A DNA stretch of 64,000 bases from Inia geoffrensis (taxonomy: Eukaryota > Chordata > Mammalia > Artiodactyla > Iniidae): positions 5,448,501-5,512,500 of the forward strand of contig CM070903.1 in NCBI GenBank assembly GCA_036417435.1, given 5' to 3'. Positions 11,958 to 25,891 of the stretch are shown piece by piece. The notes beneath the pieces were generated by a model, which worked only from the letters and a program-made list of their open reading frames with translations, searched no databases and was not told the DNA's origin. A program made the translations under genes and the position numbers. Position 1 is the stretch's first letter, and each line of letters opens with the position of its first letter.

Positions 11958-13599
11958 GGATTTTCAAGGTTGGGGTGGACATCACCTTGGGTGTTAACAC
12001 ACAGTAGGGCAGCAAGCCCCTTTGTGCTGTCTTTTTATAGCCCAGCCACTGAGCTGTGATTCCAGCAGGCAACACACCGCAACTGTTCAGCTGCTCAGAC
12101 AGGGCAGGCCGAGCCAGGTGGGGAGGGGGCCATTCGTCTTTGTGAGCACATACGCCAGCTGTGAGCATCACACATTGTGTGATAAAAGGCACTCAGCAAG
12201 CCACAGCCCCACACGCAGCCCAGCCACTGGGCAAATGGAATGCTGACTCACTCTGTCTTGTGTTAAAGGCTGGGAAGTTTCCTCCACCAGCCCTCCGCGT
12301 TCTCTTGCCATTTGCCACTGAAAAGCTATTACGGTGTCCCCTAGAGCTGTCTGTATCCTGCAGGAGAGAGGTGTCTGTCCCTAGAGCTCTTATAACTAAA
12401 AATAGAAACTTCAGAGGCTTTAAAAGCCATTGCATCCTTTCTGTCTCCATTGAAAAGCAGCAGGAAAAGTCAGTAGGTTGCAGTTAAATTTCTTCTGAAT
12501 GTCAAAAGGATGAACAAGTCGTGGGCTATTGAAAGCAGGCCTCACCTCCACTAGACTGTGAGCTGGTTTTGCTGTCCTATTCACAGAACCGTGATTTCTC
12601 ACAGGGTAGCAGGCTGCAGAAAAGGATGTGGGTACCACTGAGTGGAGTAGGGGCTGCCCGTTGCTTGGCTGTCATTTCACACTGGCCTCATTGCGTCATG
12701 AAAGTGTGTCACTGATTCAACCAAACTGTATGCGAGTCTAGGTAATCCAAAGTATGATATGTTACATAAAATATGCCTTTATTTTATGGCGTTAAAGTCC
12801 CAGATTTACATTTTGTGTAAAGAGGCTAATAGGAAAGGAGGAGAAAGAAGTAAAGAAAGAGGAAGAAATTGTGTTAGCCCAAGGAGGGGGCCACACATCT
12901 GTCAACCAGGATGGAAATATTGAGGGGACTGAGGCAGAAACTCATTGAGGGTCACAAGAAAACTCATCAGAAGTAAAAGATGTGCTCAATGAAGGGACAT
13001 GAGATAGAGGGAAGAGCAGCTCCGGGCTTTGGGTGGGAATATATCCATTTAGACACTAAACCTCTTAAAGGTCAGGGGCAGCTTGGCGGACATTTCATAA
13101 CATCAGAGACAGAAGTTAAATTTGTTTAATTATCCCTGTACAAGCAACACTTTTGTAACATACAACTTCTATCGAACGAAATTAACAACTTTTCCTGCTT
13201 AACTTGGTTATTTCTTTCACCAAAGACAAGTTTCAAGTGTTTAAATTTTCAAGTCCGCCAGAGGTGACACATGCCTTACTGGCTATAGACCAAACCCCAG
13301 AGGACAGCCCAGCCACCAGCATCAGGCTGCAGCATCCTGTCTCAGGTTTACCACCCTCTCCTCCCCCAGTTCTAGGGGACCCTGCTGTCCTCTTCTCTCC
13401 TCAACTGTCATTGCTGCTCTCAATGTTTGTAGCGTCCTCCCTCCACCCCCCACCTGTCCCGTCCTGCTTACTCAGTGCTCTGGTCCCGCCCGACTCCCTC
13501 TGTAAAGACGTGTAAACCTCCAAATTAATTGTTCGGCCCTTTGTGTTACCCATGACTCTGGGAGATAGCTCCATGAGATCCCTGTCACACGCTTTCTAC

Positions 13600-13713
13600 A
13601 GTCCATTTTGTCGCATCTCCTCTGCTGTTTTGTGAGCTCCTTGGAGGCAGGGAGGGTCTTATTTATCCTTGATCCTCGTGTCTGGCAGGTCTGTATGAAT
13701 GAATGAATGAATG
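13600..13713 (+). mobile_element. L2-like 3' end with a TGAA repeat tail
   Basis: 'tgtgagctccttggaggcag' leads into a (TGAA)4-5 tail at 13694-13713, the usual end of L2 copies. Minus-strand frames crossing it are chance. Confidence 0.65.
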
Positions 13714-14706
13714 AGTGCATATGTGAATAACAAGTGCTTATGTCGCGCTAGCCTCTGAAGCACGTGTCTTTCAGAAACTGCCGTAGAGAAGGCCCCCTAG
13801 CTTTTAGCATCTCCCAAAACCAGTCTGTAAGATGGCGAGAGTCTAATTCATGCTACAGTACAATACTCCGGAGCGTACAATGGTGGATCACTGTACCCAC
13901 ATTCAGTGTCCCAGATAGACCAGCCATTCTGCACATGGGTTTCTACTCTAATTGATTGCAAAATAAATAGTAGTAATGATCCAGTAAAAGTGTGATACAT
14001 TTTAGAGGAAACGGGCATCCGAACATCACTTAAATGTAAGCCCACAGGAAGATGCCCAAGAACGGGGACCATATTAACGTCTATATTATGGAAGATGAAG
14101 GCTTAGAAAGGGCTTTTCCATAATTTTACATATTTTGAGTTACTTAAAGTTGCTAAGCAGTGCCTTAACAAGAACCCAAAAGATAAAGTAAGAGTTCTAA
14201 GTAAAATAAAAATTAGGTAAATGATAATAAAAGTTCACTTCCTAGCTCTCGTTCCACACCCCTTGAAAACCAGAAAGTTTGCACAAGCCTTTTGCATAAG
14301 TAAATACAATTTACTGCATGTTTCTGCTGGGGTTATTCAAAATCAGAAAGAATATTGAAGGCTACGGATTACTGATAACCACGTATTTGATCAAGTACCT
14401 GAGAACTGTAAAACTAAATGAGAATTCTTTGGTTTTTCAGAAAATTCAGATTTTAGTCTGTTGCCTAAGTATAAAAACACTGACAGAATGAACGAGTCTC
14501 TTTTGACAGTCCCTGTCACCTTCTGGTCAGTCTCAGAATCAACTGATCCCATTTTATGCAAATTGAGGGCAGTTTGAAGGCTATTTACATATGCTCATTA
14601 CATAAAACTTTCAGAGTTTGGAATATTTCATTACTATAGATATCGCAAAACATTTACCCAGAGAATGCAATTTAAGGCAGAGACATTTTTTCCTATTGAC
14701 GTAAAT

Positions 14707-14737
14707 GTTTTGTTTTGTTTTGTTTTGTTTTGAATGA
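14707..14737. repeat. (GTTTT)n pentanucleotide microsatellite
   Basis: Six consecutive GTTTT units lie in AT-rich intron. Confidence 0.9.
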
Positions 14738-16039
14738 GAACTCTTTTAGAGCCATAGGCTATCCTGAAAATATGAAATTGTCCACTGCTTAAATATTGCA
14801 TTGCTGAAAACAAACTGACTCCGGACAAAAATCCTGAGAATGATTTTGCCACTTTCCTGCCCTTCAGTATCATCCTCTCTGACTGAGATTTTATTTAGAA
14901 TGAATAACATTGCAGAAGACACGTGATTTCCATAAAATATGAACACTGGGTATTTGGGGATTTAATTAAATTTTAGAAATCTGAAGGATACTTTTAACTA
15001 GAGCACCACACCTCCGCAATCCCCAATAATTCCAAGTAATTGAGGCATCATTACAATCTAGTATATGTTTCAGAGAAGAGCTCTTACAATGGGAAAATGG
15101 CTTAGTTTGTCATTTAAAAACAAAACTGCCTTATTGCCAGTAATCTTCATAGCAATGATTTAATAAACGGCAGACGCCACTTCTACATCCAAATCCCTCT
15201 TCCTGCAGGGAAAGGAATACCCCATCGGAAAGGAGCACCTTCTAGCACTGGTATTTCCTGGCTGGGATTCCAGGGAAACCTGTCTTCCTGAGCATTTGCT
15301 CTCTGCCGGGCGCTCTGCTCAATTCTTACATGCATTATACTGTTGGATCTGTGTGCTGGGTATACCCAGTTCTGCACAACCTCCTTGGGTTGCAGGGGTT
15401 TGCCCAAGATCTGAGGGCTCGTGACTGTCAAAGGACCCCTACCTACCTTGGCAATCTGACTTTGCCTGCCAGGCTTCGAAGCAATTGATGAACTAAAGTA
15501 CGTTGAATGACGATATTGCACTTGTACATGGAAAGGTTCAGCAACTATTATTTCCTCTTCCAACTCCTTCCAGCCTCATGTTATAAATGTTACCCAACCC
15601 CACTAAGGTTAAAGAAAATAGGTAACCTGTACATTTTACCTCCTACCACTTTCTTTCCAAATTGTAAACTTAACCTTAGCATAACTGGAGTAGTAAGTCG
15701 ACATCTTTCTTTCCTAAGTCAGTTGAAATTTAAAAGGGTTGCCTTGAAATTAATTTTACTTAATTTTTAAACTCTTGCTTTAATCCTTAGGCTATGAAAA
15801 AATTACAAAATTTACATTTATGAACTAATCAATTGGTTCTAGGGTTAGATTTTCTACAATTTTATTAAGAATCCTGATGACCAGTATGCCTGACAAATAG
15901 ATAAGGAACTGTCAGCCCTTCTCATATTAACAAGTCTTACCTCTTTCCCCTACAGTGAGAGAAGAAAAATCCAAACTGATTTCAAAACTTCTTGGTCATC
16001 CACAGGGGGTAGGATTATTCTCTCTTAACTTCTTACAGT

Positions 16040-16140
16040 TGACTAGACTGTAAGCTCTATGAGGGTAGAGGGCATATTTTTTTTTGTTTGTTATATTCTC
16101 AGTAGAAGTGCAGTCAATGTTTGTTAAATAAATACGTGGA
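16040..16140 (+). mobile_element. L2-like 3'-end fragment
   Basis: 'gactgtaagctctatgaggg' followed, after a T-rich expansion, by 'gtcaatgtttgttaaataaa' matches the L2 3' terminus. Confidence 0.65.
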
Positions 16141-16870
16141 CCACTCATTGTTCACCTTCATGTTAAAATATGCATATAAAGAGGGGGTACCTTTCCTTTG
16201 GAAACCTCTGGACACCTTAAAAAGCCCTACATGACTATATTAGCATCTTACATTTTTGCACATGTATAAAATATACAGATCCCTTTCATAAAACCATTCA
16301 TTGCTTATTTGCTTCTTTGGAATATGTTCTGCCTCTCTCTGCACCTCTCCATCAGATTAGCCCTTTTGGTTTAGCCATGTAATTGACCTTTTCCTAGGAC
16401 CCCAGTTCTCTTTCCCAGAGCAGAGCTGCCAATCTGCCTGCTCTAAAGGTCCTGGCTGGCCTCCCAACGTAAGCAGGGAGTTAGTTCCCAGCCTCAAAGG
16501 GCAGCAAGAAGATGCTGGCCTGCTTTCAAAAGGCTGCTGAGCCACCAAGAGTGTGGGATGCAGGCTCACACCTGGGCATTCTGGGAAGACAAGTTAGCTG
16601 AGACTCAGCCTAGAAGGGTTGTCTCCGTTCCATCCCAGGGAAAAGGCTGGACCTCTCAGCTAATTCACCCTGACAAGACATAAATTGAATTTCAATTAAG
16701 GACTCAGAGCAAGGCCAACTCCATTCATCAGCCTGCAGTCCTTTCAGATGGTTTTTCCTGAAAGCTTCAAATGAAGCCTGGGTGAACCTGGCATAATACA
16801 AGATACCTGAGGACAGACACTTTCCCTATTCTGTTTTAGAACAGTTAGGTTATAAACAAGTTATGAACTG

Positions 16871-19827
16871 AAAGCAGCTATAGGCCAATAAAATGGACAA
16901 CCTGGAAGAAATGGACAAATTCTTAGAAAAACACAACCTTCTGAGACTGAACCAGGAAGAAATAGAAAATATAAACAGACCAATCACAAGCACTGAAATT
17001 GAAACTGTGATTAGAAATCTTCCAACAAACAAAAGCCCAGGACCAGATGGCTTCACAGGTGAATTCTATCAAACATTTAGGGAAGAGCTAACACCTATCC
17101 TTCTCAAACTCTTCCAAAATATAGCAGAGGGAAGAACACTCCCAAACTCATTCTACGAGGCCACCATCACCCTGATACCAAAACCACACAAAGATGTCAC
17201 AAAATAAGAAAACTGCTGGCCAATATCACTGATGAACATAGATGCAAAAATCCTGAACAAAATACTAGCAAACAGAATCCAGCAGCACATTAAAAGGATC
17301 ATATACCATGATCAAGTGGGGTTTATCCCAGGAATGCAAGGATTCTTCAATATATGCAAACCAATCAATGTGATACACCATATTAACAAATTGAAGGAGA
17401 AAAACCATATGATAATCTGAATAGATACAAAAAAAGCTTTCAACAAGATTCAACACCCATTTATGATAAAAACTCTCTAGAAAGTAGGCATAGGGAGACT
17501 TAGCTCAACATAATAAAGGCCATATATGACAAACCCACAGCCAACATCATTCTCAATGGTGAAAAACTTAAACCATTTCCTCTAAGATCAGGAACAAGAC
17601 AAGGTTGTCCATTCTCACCACTCTTATTCAACATAGTTTTGGAAGTTTTAGCCACAGCAATCAGAGAAGAAAAAGAAATAAAAGGAATCCAAATCGGAAA
17701 AGAAGAAGTTAAGATCTCACTGTTTGCAGATGACATGATACTATACATAGAGAATCCTAAAGATGCTACCAGAAAACTACTAGAGCTAACCAATGAATTT
17801 GGTAAAGCAGCAGGATTCAAAATTAATGCACAGAAATCTTTTGCATTCCTATACACGAATGATGAAAAATCTGAAAGTGAAATTAAGGAAACATTGCCAT
17901 TTACCATTGCAACAAAAGAATAAAATACCTAGGAATATACCTGCCTAAGGAGACAAAAGACCTGTATGCAGAAAACTATGACACTGATGAAAGAAATTAA
18001 AGATGATAGAAATAGATGGAGAGATATACCATGTTCTTGGATTGGAAGAATCAACATTGTGAAAATGAGTCTACTACCCAAAGCAATCTATAGATTCAAT
18101 GCAATCCCTCTCAAACTACTAATGGCATTTTCCGCAGAACTAGAACAAAAAATTTCACAATTTGTATGGAAACATAAAAGACCCCAAATAGCCAAAGCAA
18201 TCTTGAGAAAGAAAAATGGAGCTGGAGGCATCAGGCTCCCAGACTTCAGACTATATTACAGAGCTACAGTAATCAAGACAGTATGGTACTGGCACAAAAA
18301 CAGAAATATAGATCAATGGAACACGATAGAAAGCCCAGAGATAAACCCACACACATATGGTCACCTTATCTTTGATAAAGGAGACAAGAATATACAATGG
18401 AGAAAAGACAGCCTCTTCAGTAAGTGGTGCTGGGAAAACTGGACAGCTACATGTAAAAGAATGAAATTAGAACACTCCCTAACACCATACACAAAAATAA
18501 ACTCAAAATGGAATAAAGTCCTAAATGTAATGCCAGACACTATAAAACTGTTAGAGGAAAACATAGGCAGAAAACTCTATGACATAAATCACAGCAAAAT
18601 CCTTTTTGACCCACCTCAGAAATGGAAATAAAAACAAAAATAAACAAATGGGACCTAATGAAACTTAAAAGCTCTTGCACAGCAAAGGAAAACATAAACA
18701 AGACAAAAAGACAACACTCAGAATGGAAGAAAATATTTGCAAACGAAGGAACTGACAAAGGATTAATCCCCCAAATATACAAGCAGCTCATGCAGCGCAT
18801 TATCAAAAAAACAAACAACCCAATCCAAAAATGGGCAGAAGACCTAAATAGACATTTCTCCAAAGAAGATATACAGACAGCCAACAAACACATGAAAGGA
18901 TGCTCAACATCACTAATCATTAGAGAAATGCAAATCAAAACTACAATGAGGTATCCACTCACACAGGTCAGAATGGCCATCATCAAAAAATCTACAAACA
19001 ATAAATGCTGGAGAGGGTGTCGAGAAAAAGGAACCCTCTTACACTGTTGGTGGGAATGTAAATTGATACAGCCACTATGGAGAAGCATATGGTTCCTTAA
19101 AAAGGAACCTTAAAGGTTCCTTAAAAAACTAAAAATAAAGCTACCATATGACCCAGCAATCCCACTACTGGGCATATACCCTGAGAAAACCATAATTCAA
19201 AGAGTCATGTACCACAATGTTCATTGCAGCACTATTTACAATAGCCAGGGCATGGAAGCAACCTAAGTGTCCATTGACAGATGAATGGGTAAAGAAGATG
19301 TGGCACATATATACAATGGAACATTACTCAGCCATAAAAAGAAATGGAATTGAGTTATTTGGAGTGAGGTGGATGGACCTACAGTCTGTCATACAGAGTG
19401 AAGTAAGTCAGAAAGAGAAAAACAGATACCATATGCTAACACATTTATATGGAATCTAAAAAGAAGAAATGGTTTGGAATAACCTAGGGGCAGGGCAGGA
19501 ATAAAGATGCAGATGTAGAGAATAGCCTTGAGGATGGGGGAGGGGGAAGGGTAAGCTGGGTCAAAGTGAGAGAATAGCATTGACATATATACACTACCAA
19601 ATGTAAAGTAGCTAGTGGGAAACAGCAGCATAGCACAGGGGGATCAGCTAGGTGCTTTGTGACCACATAGAGGGGTGGGATAGGGAGGGTGGGAGGGAGA
19701 TGCAAGAGGGAGGGCATAGGGGGATATATGTATAGGGATAGCTGATTCACTTTGTTATGCAGCAGAAACTAACACAACATTGTAAAGCAATTATACTTCA
19801 ATAAAGATGTTAAATAAATAAATAAAT
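16871..19827 (+). mobile_element. L1 retrotransposon, sense, 5'-truncated, with 13-bp target-site duplication
   Basis: The 2,957-bp copy begins inside ORF2 just before the reverse transcriptase core and runs to the 3' end, with an (ATAA)n tail instead of pure A. The duplication aagttatgaactg is perfect at 16858-16870 and 19828-19840. ORF2 pieces survive in separate frames: 16893-17207 ([20 protein letters not shown]-terminal), 17232-17420, 17639-17923 (catalytic LFADDMILY near 17719), 17966-18631 and 18622-19113 (C-terminal). Stops and frameshifts between them, and the lack of a 5' UTR, ORF1 and endonuclease, make it inactive. The G-rich 3' UTR stretch (about 19535-19555) is intact. A small internal duplication lies at 19091-19125. 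Confidence 0.97.
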
Positions 19828-20966
19828 AAGTTATGAACTGTTAGGTTACAATAAGTTAGGAGGTAAGGATGGTATTTTTCCCTCAACTGATGGAACGTAT
19901 TATCAGAAATACAAACAAGAATAGTGAGTAGGAATCACGAAGTTGGAACTAAAAGAGCATTTTGGACATTTACTGGTGAACAGTCATTAGGTCTTTATTT
20001 AGTACATCAACATCTAACAAGTGGATTGGCTTCTAAAGTTGAGATATTAAGGTAAAAATTGCTTATGGTCAGGATAATATTAAAATTTTTTTAATTGTCT
20101 ATTGATGATTACACTATGCATAATTTAGCCATGAAAACTTAGTGTCGTACATTTATGAATATATAACACTTTCAGTGAAAATAAATAGTATATGAAAAGG
20201 TATAACTTGACAGTATTTCATTACATTATGCATAAAGTAGGATTAGCATAATTTAAATGCATCTACAGCAAGTAAATTACATATAATAAAGATACTCTGA
20301 TACAGGACAGAAAGTGCTGGATTAGACTTCAACGTAACTAGATATTACTCTCCCCTCTACATTTAGTAAAAATGATCTTGAGCAAGTAACTTGTTTTGTC
20401 ATTGCTGAAGCTCAAATCCTTCCACTAGGTCCGATCTGAGTGTCCTTTTCATTAAGTCACAGACAAACAGTAGCCATCGTAACAGCATAGCCTTGTCTGT
20501 ACTCATCTCCCAGCACTGTCTTGACAGCCACGGAGGATGGAGACTGGGAGAGCATTTTAGGATATGAGTTTGGTTCAGTGAATAACAGCCCCGATTCTTC
20601 TCTCTACCCTGGATGCTGGCCCCTCTGATGGCTCTGGACAGCACAGTCCTTTCTGATAACAGATACCTCCCAGTAAATGTAAATATCGTGAACTCTGCCC
20701 AGCCAAAAAATTCATCAATAAAATTTTTATTTTAAATAATCTAAATGATAGATGGATAGGTAGTAATTTTAATAAAAGTATTCAAAAGACTGGCTCGTAT
20801 GTAGTTTTACTGGTTCTCATAAAATACTAGCCCTACTTTTCACAAAGAACAAATGAGAAGACCAAACTAAAGTGAATATGGTCTTCTGTATTATAAGTGA
20901 ATTGAATGGCACCCACTGAGTGAGTGAATAAATGAATATTCACTATTTAATGTGCTTAATTTTCTT

Positions 20967-22271
20967 TTTTTATTCATTTTTTATTGAAGTTGATTTACAG
21001 TGTCTTAATTTCTGCTGTACGGCAGGGTGATTCAGTTATACATTTATATGCTATTTTTATATATTCTTTTCCATTATGATTTATCACAGGATATTGGATA
21101 TAGTTCCCTATGCTATGCAGTAGGACCTTGTTGTTTATTCCTTCCACATATAATCGTTTGAATCTGCTAATCCCAACTCCCAGTCCTTCCTTCCCCTCCC
21201 GCCCTCCCCCTTGGCAACCACCAGCCTGTTCTCTATGTCTGTGATTCTGTATCTGTTTCACAGATAAATTCATTTGTGTCATATTTTAGATTCTACATGT
21301 AAGTGATATCATATGATATTTGTCTCTGTCTGACTTACTTCACTTAGTATGGTAATCTCTAATTCCGTCCATGTTGCTGCAAATGGGATTATTCTGTTCT
21401 TTTTTATGGCTGAGTAATATTCCATTGTATAAATGTACCACATCTGCTTTATCTATTCATCTGTTGATGAACATTTAGGTTGCTTTCATGTCTTGGCTAT
21501 TGTGAATAGTGCTGCTATGAACATGTATCTCTTTGAATTATAGCCCGTGTATCTTTTTGCATTATAGTTTTGACCAGATATATGCGCAGGAGTGGGATTG
21601 CTGGATCATATGGTAACCTTATTTTTAGTCTTTTGAGGAACCTCCATGCTGTTTTGCACAGTGGCTGCACCCACTTAACATTTCTACCAACAGTGTAGGA
21701 GGGTTCCCTTTTCTCCTTCTCCAGAATCTGTTGTTTGTAGACGTTTTAATGATGGCCATTCTGACCAGTGTGAGGTGCTTTCTCACTGTAGTTTTCATTT
21801 GCATTTCTCTAATAATTAGCAACGTTGAGTATGTTTTCATGCGCCTGCTGGCCATCTGTATGTCTTCTTTAGAGAAATATGTATTTAGTTCTTTGCCCAT
21901 TTTTCGATTAAGTTGTTTGTTTTTTTGTTGTTGTTGAGTTGTATGAGCTGCTAGTATGTTTTGAAAATTAAGCCCTTGTTGGTCACATTGTTTGCAAATA
22001 TTTTCTCCCATCCTGTTGGTTGTCTTTTCATTTCCCTTGCTCTTCAAAAGCTTGTAAGTTTGATTAAATCCCATTTGTTTATTTTTGCTTTTATTTCTAT
22101 TGCCTTGGCAGACTGACCTAAGAAAACATTGCTGTGGTTTATGTTGGAGAATATTTTGCCTATGTTCTCTTCTAGGAGTGTTATGGTGTCATGTCTTATG
22201 TTTAAGTCTTAAAGCCATTTTGAGTATTTTTGTATATGGTGTGAGGGCATGTTCTACCTTCATTGATTTAC
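20967..22271 (-). mobile_element. L1 3' fragment, antisense, with 19-bp target-site duplication
   Basis: It holds a minus-strand L1 3' UTR and the C-terminal end of ORF2 (open piece at 21625-22074 containing [20 protein letters not shown]). The flanks taatgtgcttaattttctt at 20948-20966 and 22272-22290 are identical over 19 bp, which fixes both ends of the insertion. It is 1,305 bp, 5'-truncated and carries frameshifts. Confidence 0.97.
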
Positions 22272-23654
22272 TAATGTGCTTAATTTTCTTAGAAAGCCAT
22301 CATTAAGCCATCTTGCTGATGACATTTCCCATCTTATCAGAGAAATCAAATAGGGTAGATAAATTAGTGAATGGGGCACAGGTGTTAGAATGAAAAATCA
22401 AAGAATAAAAGGAAAGCATCTGTCCAATATGGACATGTCTCCTAAGATAAGGGAAGAAATGCGATGTTACTTTTATCACTTAAAATAGGCTACACCAAGT
22501 TCTTCTGGGTCTGTTGCAGGAAGAACTCCAGCCAGGAAAGCAGGAGTCAACTGCCTTGGGAGACTTTGGGCATCTAATTCCCACATTCCATTTTCACGGT
22601 TACATGGGGTAGGACAGAAAAATACAACATATGCTTTTGGATTCATTTCACTAATACAAATATATTTAATTTAATGCACTAAGATGTAACCAACTAACTC
22701 TATTTCTAGGTAACCTTCCACAGGTTTTTTAAAGATCAATCTCCTCTTCGTATTAAAATTTTTGAAAACTGATTTTACATCATTTCAGTTCCTGTGATGG
22801 AGTCCTTCCATTGGTACATTCCTTTGAAAATGTTGAGTCCAAATCTAAATGTTTTTTGTGCTTTGAGGAATCACAGAAATACAGGAAATAGAATAATTTT
22901 TAAAAGTATATTTTCATTCTCATTTTCCCTCCCTGTCACAATCTAAAGTGGGAATAAGCCCTGTCTTTATATAAATAACAGAAGAATTCCGGAGGCATGT
23001 TCTCAATGACTCCTAGAAGTGAGAATTCGCAAAGGAAAATACGACGCAGGGAAAGTGTGGTGTCACTCCCGGGGGTCTGGACAGAATCACTGGCTCTCCT
23101 TGCTCCTGGGAATGTGTCAGGCCCATCCCCCCACTTCAGACCAGAGCTTTCCTTGGGGAGGGAGGCCCTTGTCCAAATGCTTCTAGCATGTTCCTGACAG
23201 GGCAGAGTAGCCTATTAGATGCTTTTCAATGTCTTTTCCTCCATTACCCATTCATGAGTGTTGATGCCTTTAATTGAGGCCAAAGCCTTTCATTACCCAA
23301 GTACAGACAAGAGACTCTACTTGGCTCTGCAGGAGCAATGCCATCCTATGCTTATGCTTAGTACCATCACTGAGGTGTAGATGGCAGGCACCGTATCCCG
23401 GACCAAAGGTCCACTGTGGAGGCAGGCATTCTTTGTCTTCTGATAGAACACAGGCTAGAACTTTGACATCCCAGCAGGGAGGGTCACTGACCCTCCTTTG
23501 GTCCAAACCCTGGCCTTTCTCCAACACCCCCTCTCTCGGAGGCACTTCTCTTTCCACCGTTGATAATCTCCCCACATCCCTCCCTGTCTTCAACCTCCAG
23601 CCCACAGAGTGGATCTCACCCTGCAGGAGGCTCTGTCCACAACACTGTGTCCTA

Positions 23655-23998
23655 CAGGGGTCTGCAACCTGTTCCTGTCAAGGGCCAGAAAGCAAATAAT
23701 CTAGACTTTGTGGGCCATGAGGTCTCTGTCACAGCCCCTCGACTCTGCCACTGTATAGCTCAGAAGCAGACACGGCAGATACGCAGCTGCGTGGGTGCAG
23801 CTGGGCTCCAGTAAAACCTGACTCAGCCCCACTGACGTTTGAAGCCCGTATAATTTTCACATGTCACACACTATTCTTCCTCTTTTGATTTTTTGCAGTC
23901 ATTTAAAAATATGTAAAAAATATGTACATTCTTTGCTAAGAGCCATATAAAAACGAGTGGCTGAAGGACCTGGCCCCAGGACCACAGTTTGTCAACCA
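23655..23998. mobile_element. Nonautonomous hAT-like DNA transposon relic
   Basis: It opens caggggtctgcaacctgttc, contains 'caagggccagaaagcaaata' and 'ctttgtgggccatgaggtct', and ends ccacagtttgtcaacca, whose reverse complement resembles the opening end. This is the layout of a common ancient mammalian DNA transposon with short terminal inverted repeats. No target-site duplication is clear. Confidence 0.65.
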
Positions 23999-25004
23999 TG
24001 TTTAATAAACCAAGATGATACCAAAAGAAGCAGCCACATACAATTGAAACTCGTCACAGTAGCTGCCTGTTCATTGGTCCTCTGGGCAGAGATTTAAAGC
24101 ACTATGGGACTCTTCCCTGCCTCCTGCACTAGCTTAGCAGATCTGGGTCAGATGTGGCCCGCTAAATCTCTGTGGCCTACTGATGGGTCCATCTGGCCCT
24201 CCATGGCCATTCTGCCATCCACGGGGCCACCCCTTCCCTGCAGGGGAGTTCCTCTCGGCTGGATACCCCTGTCTGCATGGGGGAAGCCAAGTCCTCTGGG
24301 ATCACTTAGCTACCACTAAATAGCTGGGACCCCAGCCTTCATACTCACAGACTAGTACACACTGCCTCTTGGCGTCCAAACCAAAACCCTGTTTTCCCTA
24401 AATTCCCGTTACCTGCAGGCTCAGGGGTACCGGACCAGCCTCCCAGAACCTCAGAGTCTCTGGGTGGATTCTTTCCTGGCTGGGCCTTGGCTACACCCCT
24501 TGTTGGCCCATGGAAACTTCCACAGCCCAACCTCCTCACCCCCTCCCTGCTCTTCCCCTGCTCTGAGCCCAGGGCACCTCCCTCTCCTTGCCACTTCTGA
24601 CTGATTCCACTCCCAAGCTCTGGCACACTGAGCCATCACCCTTCTGGCAAAGTCTCTTTCTCAGAAGTCTTCTCTAGCTTCTCTGAGCTTCGGAAGCCAC
24701 CGTGCCCTCCTTACCAGCTACCTGAGTTGGACGTAGGACCTTAAGAAGGATGCACAGCATCTAGAGGCCCTGATGTTAGGTGAGGGATGTCCCTAGAGAC
24801 CTCAGAGCTGATAGGTAAACCCAATCCTGGTCTGCATATGTTCTGTGAATTCCTTTGTTAGGGCGTCAGCAGAAACCACTGGATAAGCCTTTATGGCTGG
24901 TGAGAAATGCTCTATGTGGCTACCAGAGAATGGGATTTGCAAAGGAGAGAAAAATTCAAAAAAGGAGGGGTTTAACAAGAGTAGCTACTCAACAAATGTT
25001 TGTT

Positions 25005-25037
25005 GGTGGGATGAATGAATGAATGAGTGAATGAAAT
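25005..25037. repeat. (GAAT)n short repeat, possible L2 tail
   Basis: 'caacaaatgtttgttggtgg' followed by GATGAATGAATGAATGAGTGAATG resembles an L2 terminus with its tetranucleotide tail. No L2 body is recognisable before it. Confidence 0.5.
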
Positions 25038-25891
25038 GGGGGCTACCCTACAGTTTAGAAATGGAAAAAATGGCACCCTGTTGTACAGAAGTTAGCCTTA
25101 AGTTCATCCCACAATATTCTCCAAAATGTTTCTAAAATTCTGCATTTGCGTTCCAAGCCAACGCACACCTTTGGTCACCATCTCCTCCGCCAAGTCTGAC
25201 TAGACTACGGTGACCATCCACCTCCAATTCCAAGTTCTTGGCCTCTCCAGATAGTACACACTTCAAACACTCTGTCATTCATCGTAACTTGAGCGCGTCT
25301 CATCAACAGATCACGTGTCCACTTTTTATTTCACACCACGTGGCCCCTTGGCTCTTTACCTGTCCCTTGACGAACAATAACATTGAGGGGGGAGCCACAT
25401 GGCCGCACGTATCCCTTGTAGGAGACCTACAATGCTGAGAATGAGCTTAGAGCCCCCGTGGATGGCAGAGTGGCCATGGAGGGCCAACCCAAGGAGAGAG
25501 ACAGGAAGGAAAGTGTGCTCTGAGGCAACGATGTAAGACTCCTCCTCTGCCTGCCATCTCTCCCTGAGAACCCACGGTCCATTCATCCAGAGAGGCTGTG
25601 CTGTCCGTCCACGGGGACTGGGGAGCCCCAGCAGGGCTCTGTCCAGCAAGGCAGCTGTTTCCCCTCCACCCCGGCCCCCCTTTGAAGAGGTCCCTTTGTT
25701 GCTGTGTGACTCCCGGACCACAGAGGGCTTACGGTCCTATTTGCGTTCAATCCCTTCTGTTCTGCAGAGACCAGGAAAATGGGTTATTGGTGACCTGAAA
25801 AATTGGGGAATGTGCAGCTGTTGCTTTTTGACTACAGTCCATCCCAAGTGAGGCCAGTCCTAAACCTTTTAATGACTTTGAGTGACAACCG

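Noticed and set aside
17639..18631. Reverse transcriptase-like frames as a host gene or a bacterial retroelement
   Set aside because: The flanking 13-bp duplication, L1 3' UTR and tail, and multiple frame breaks identify a dead L1 copy.
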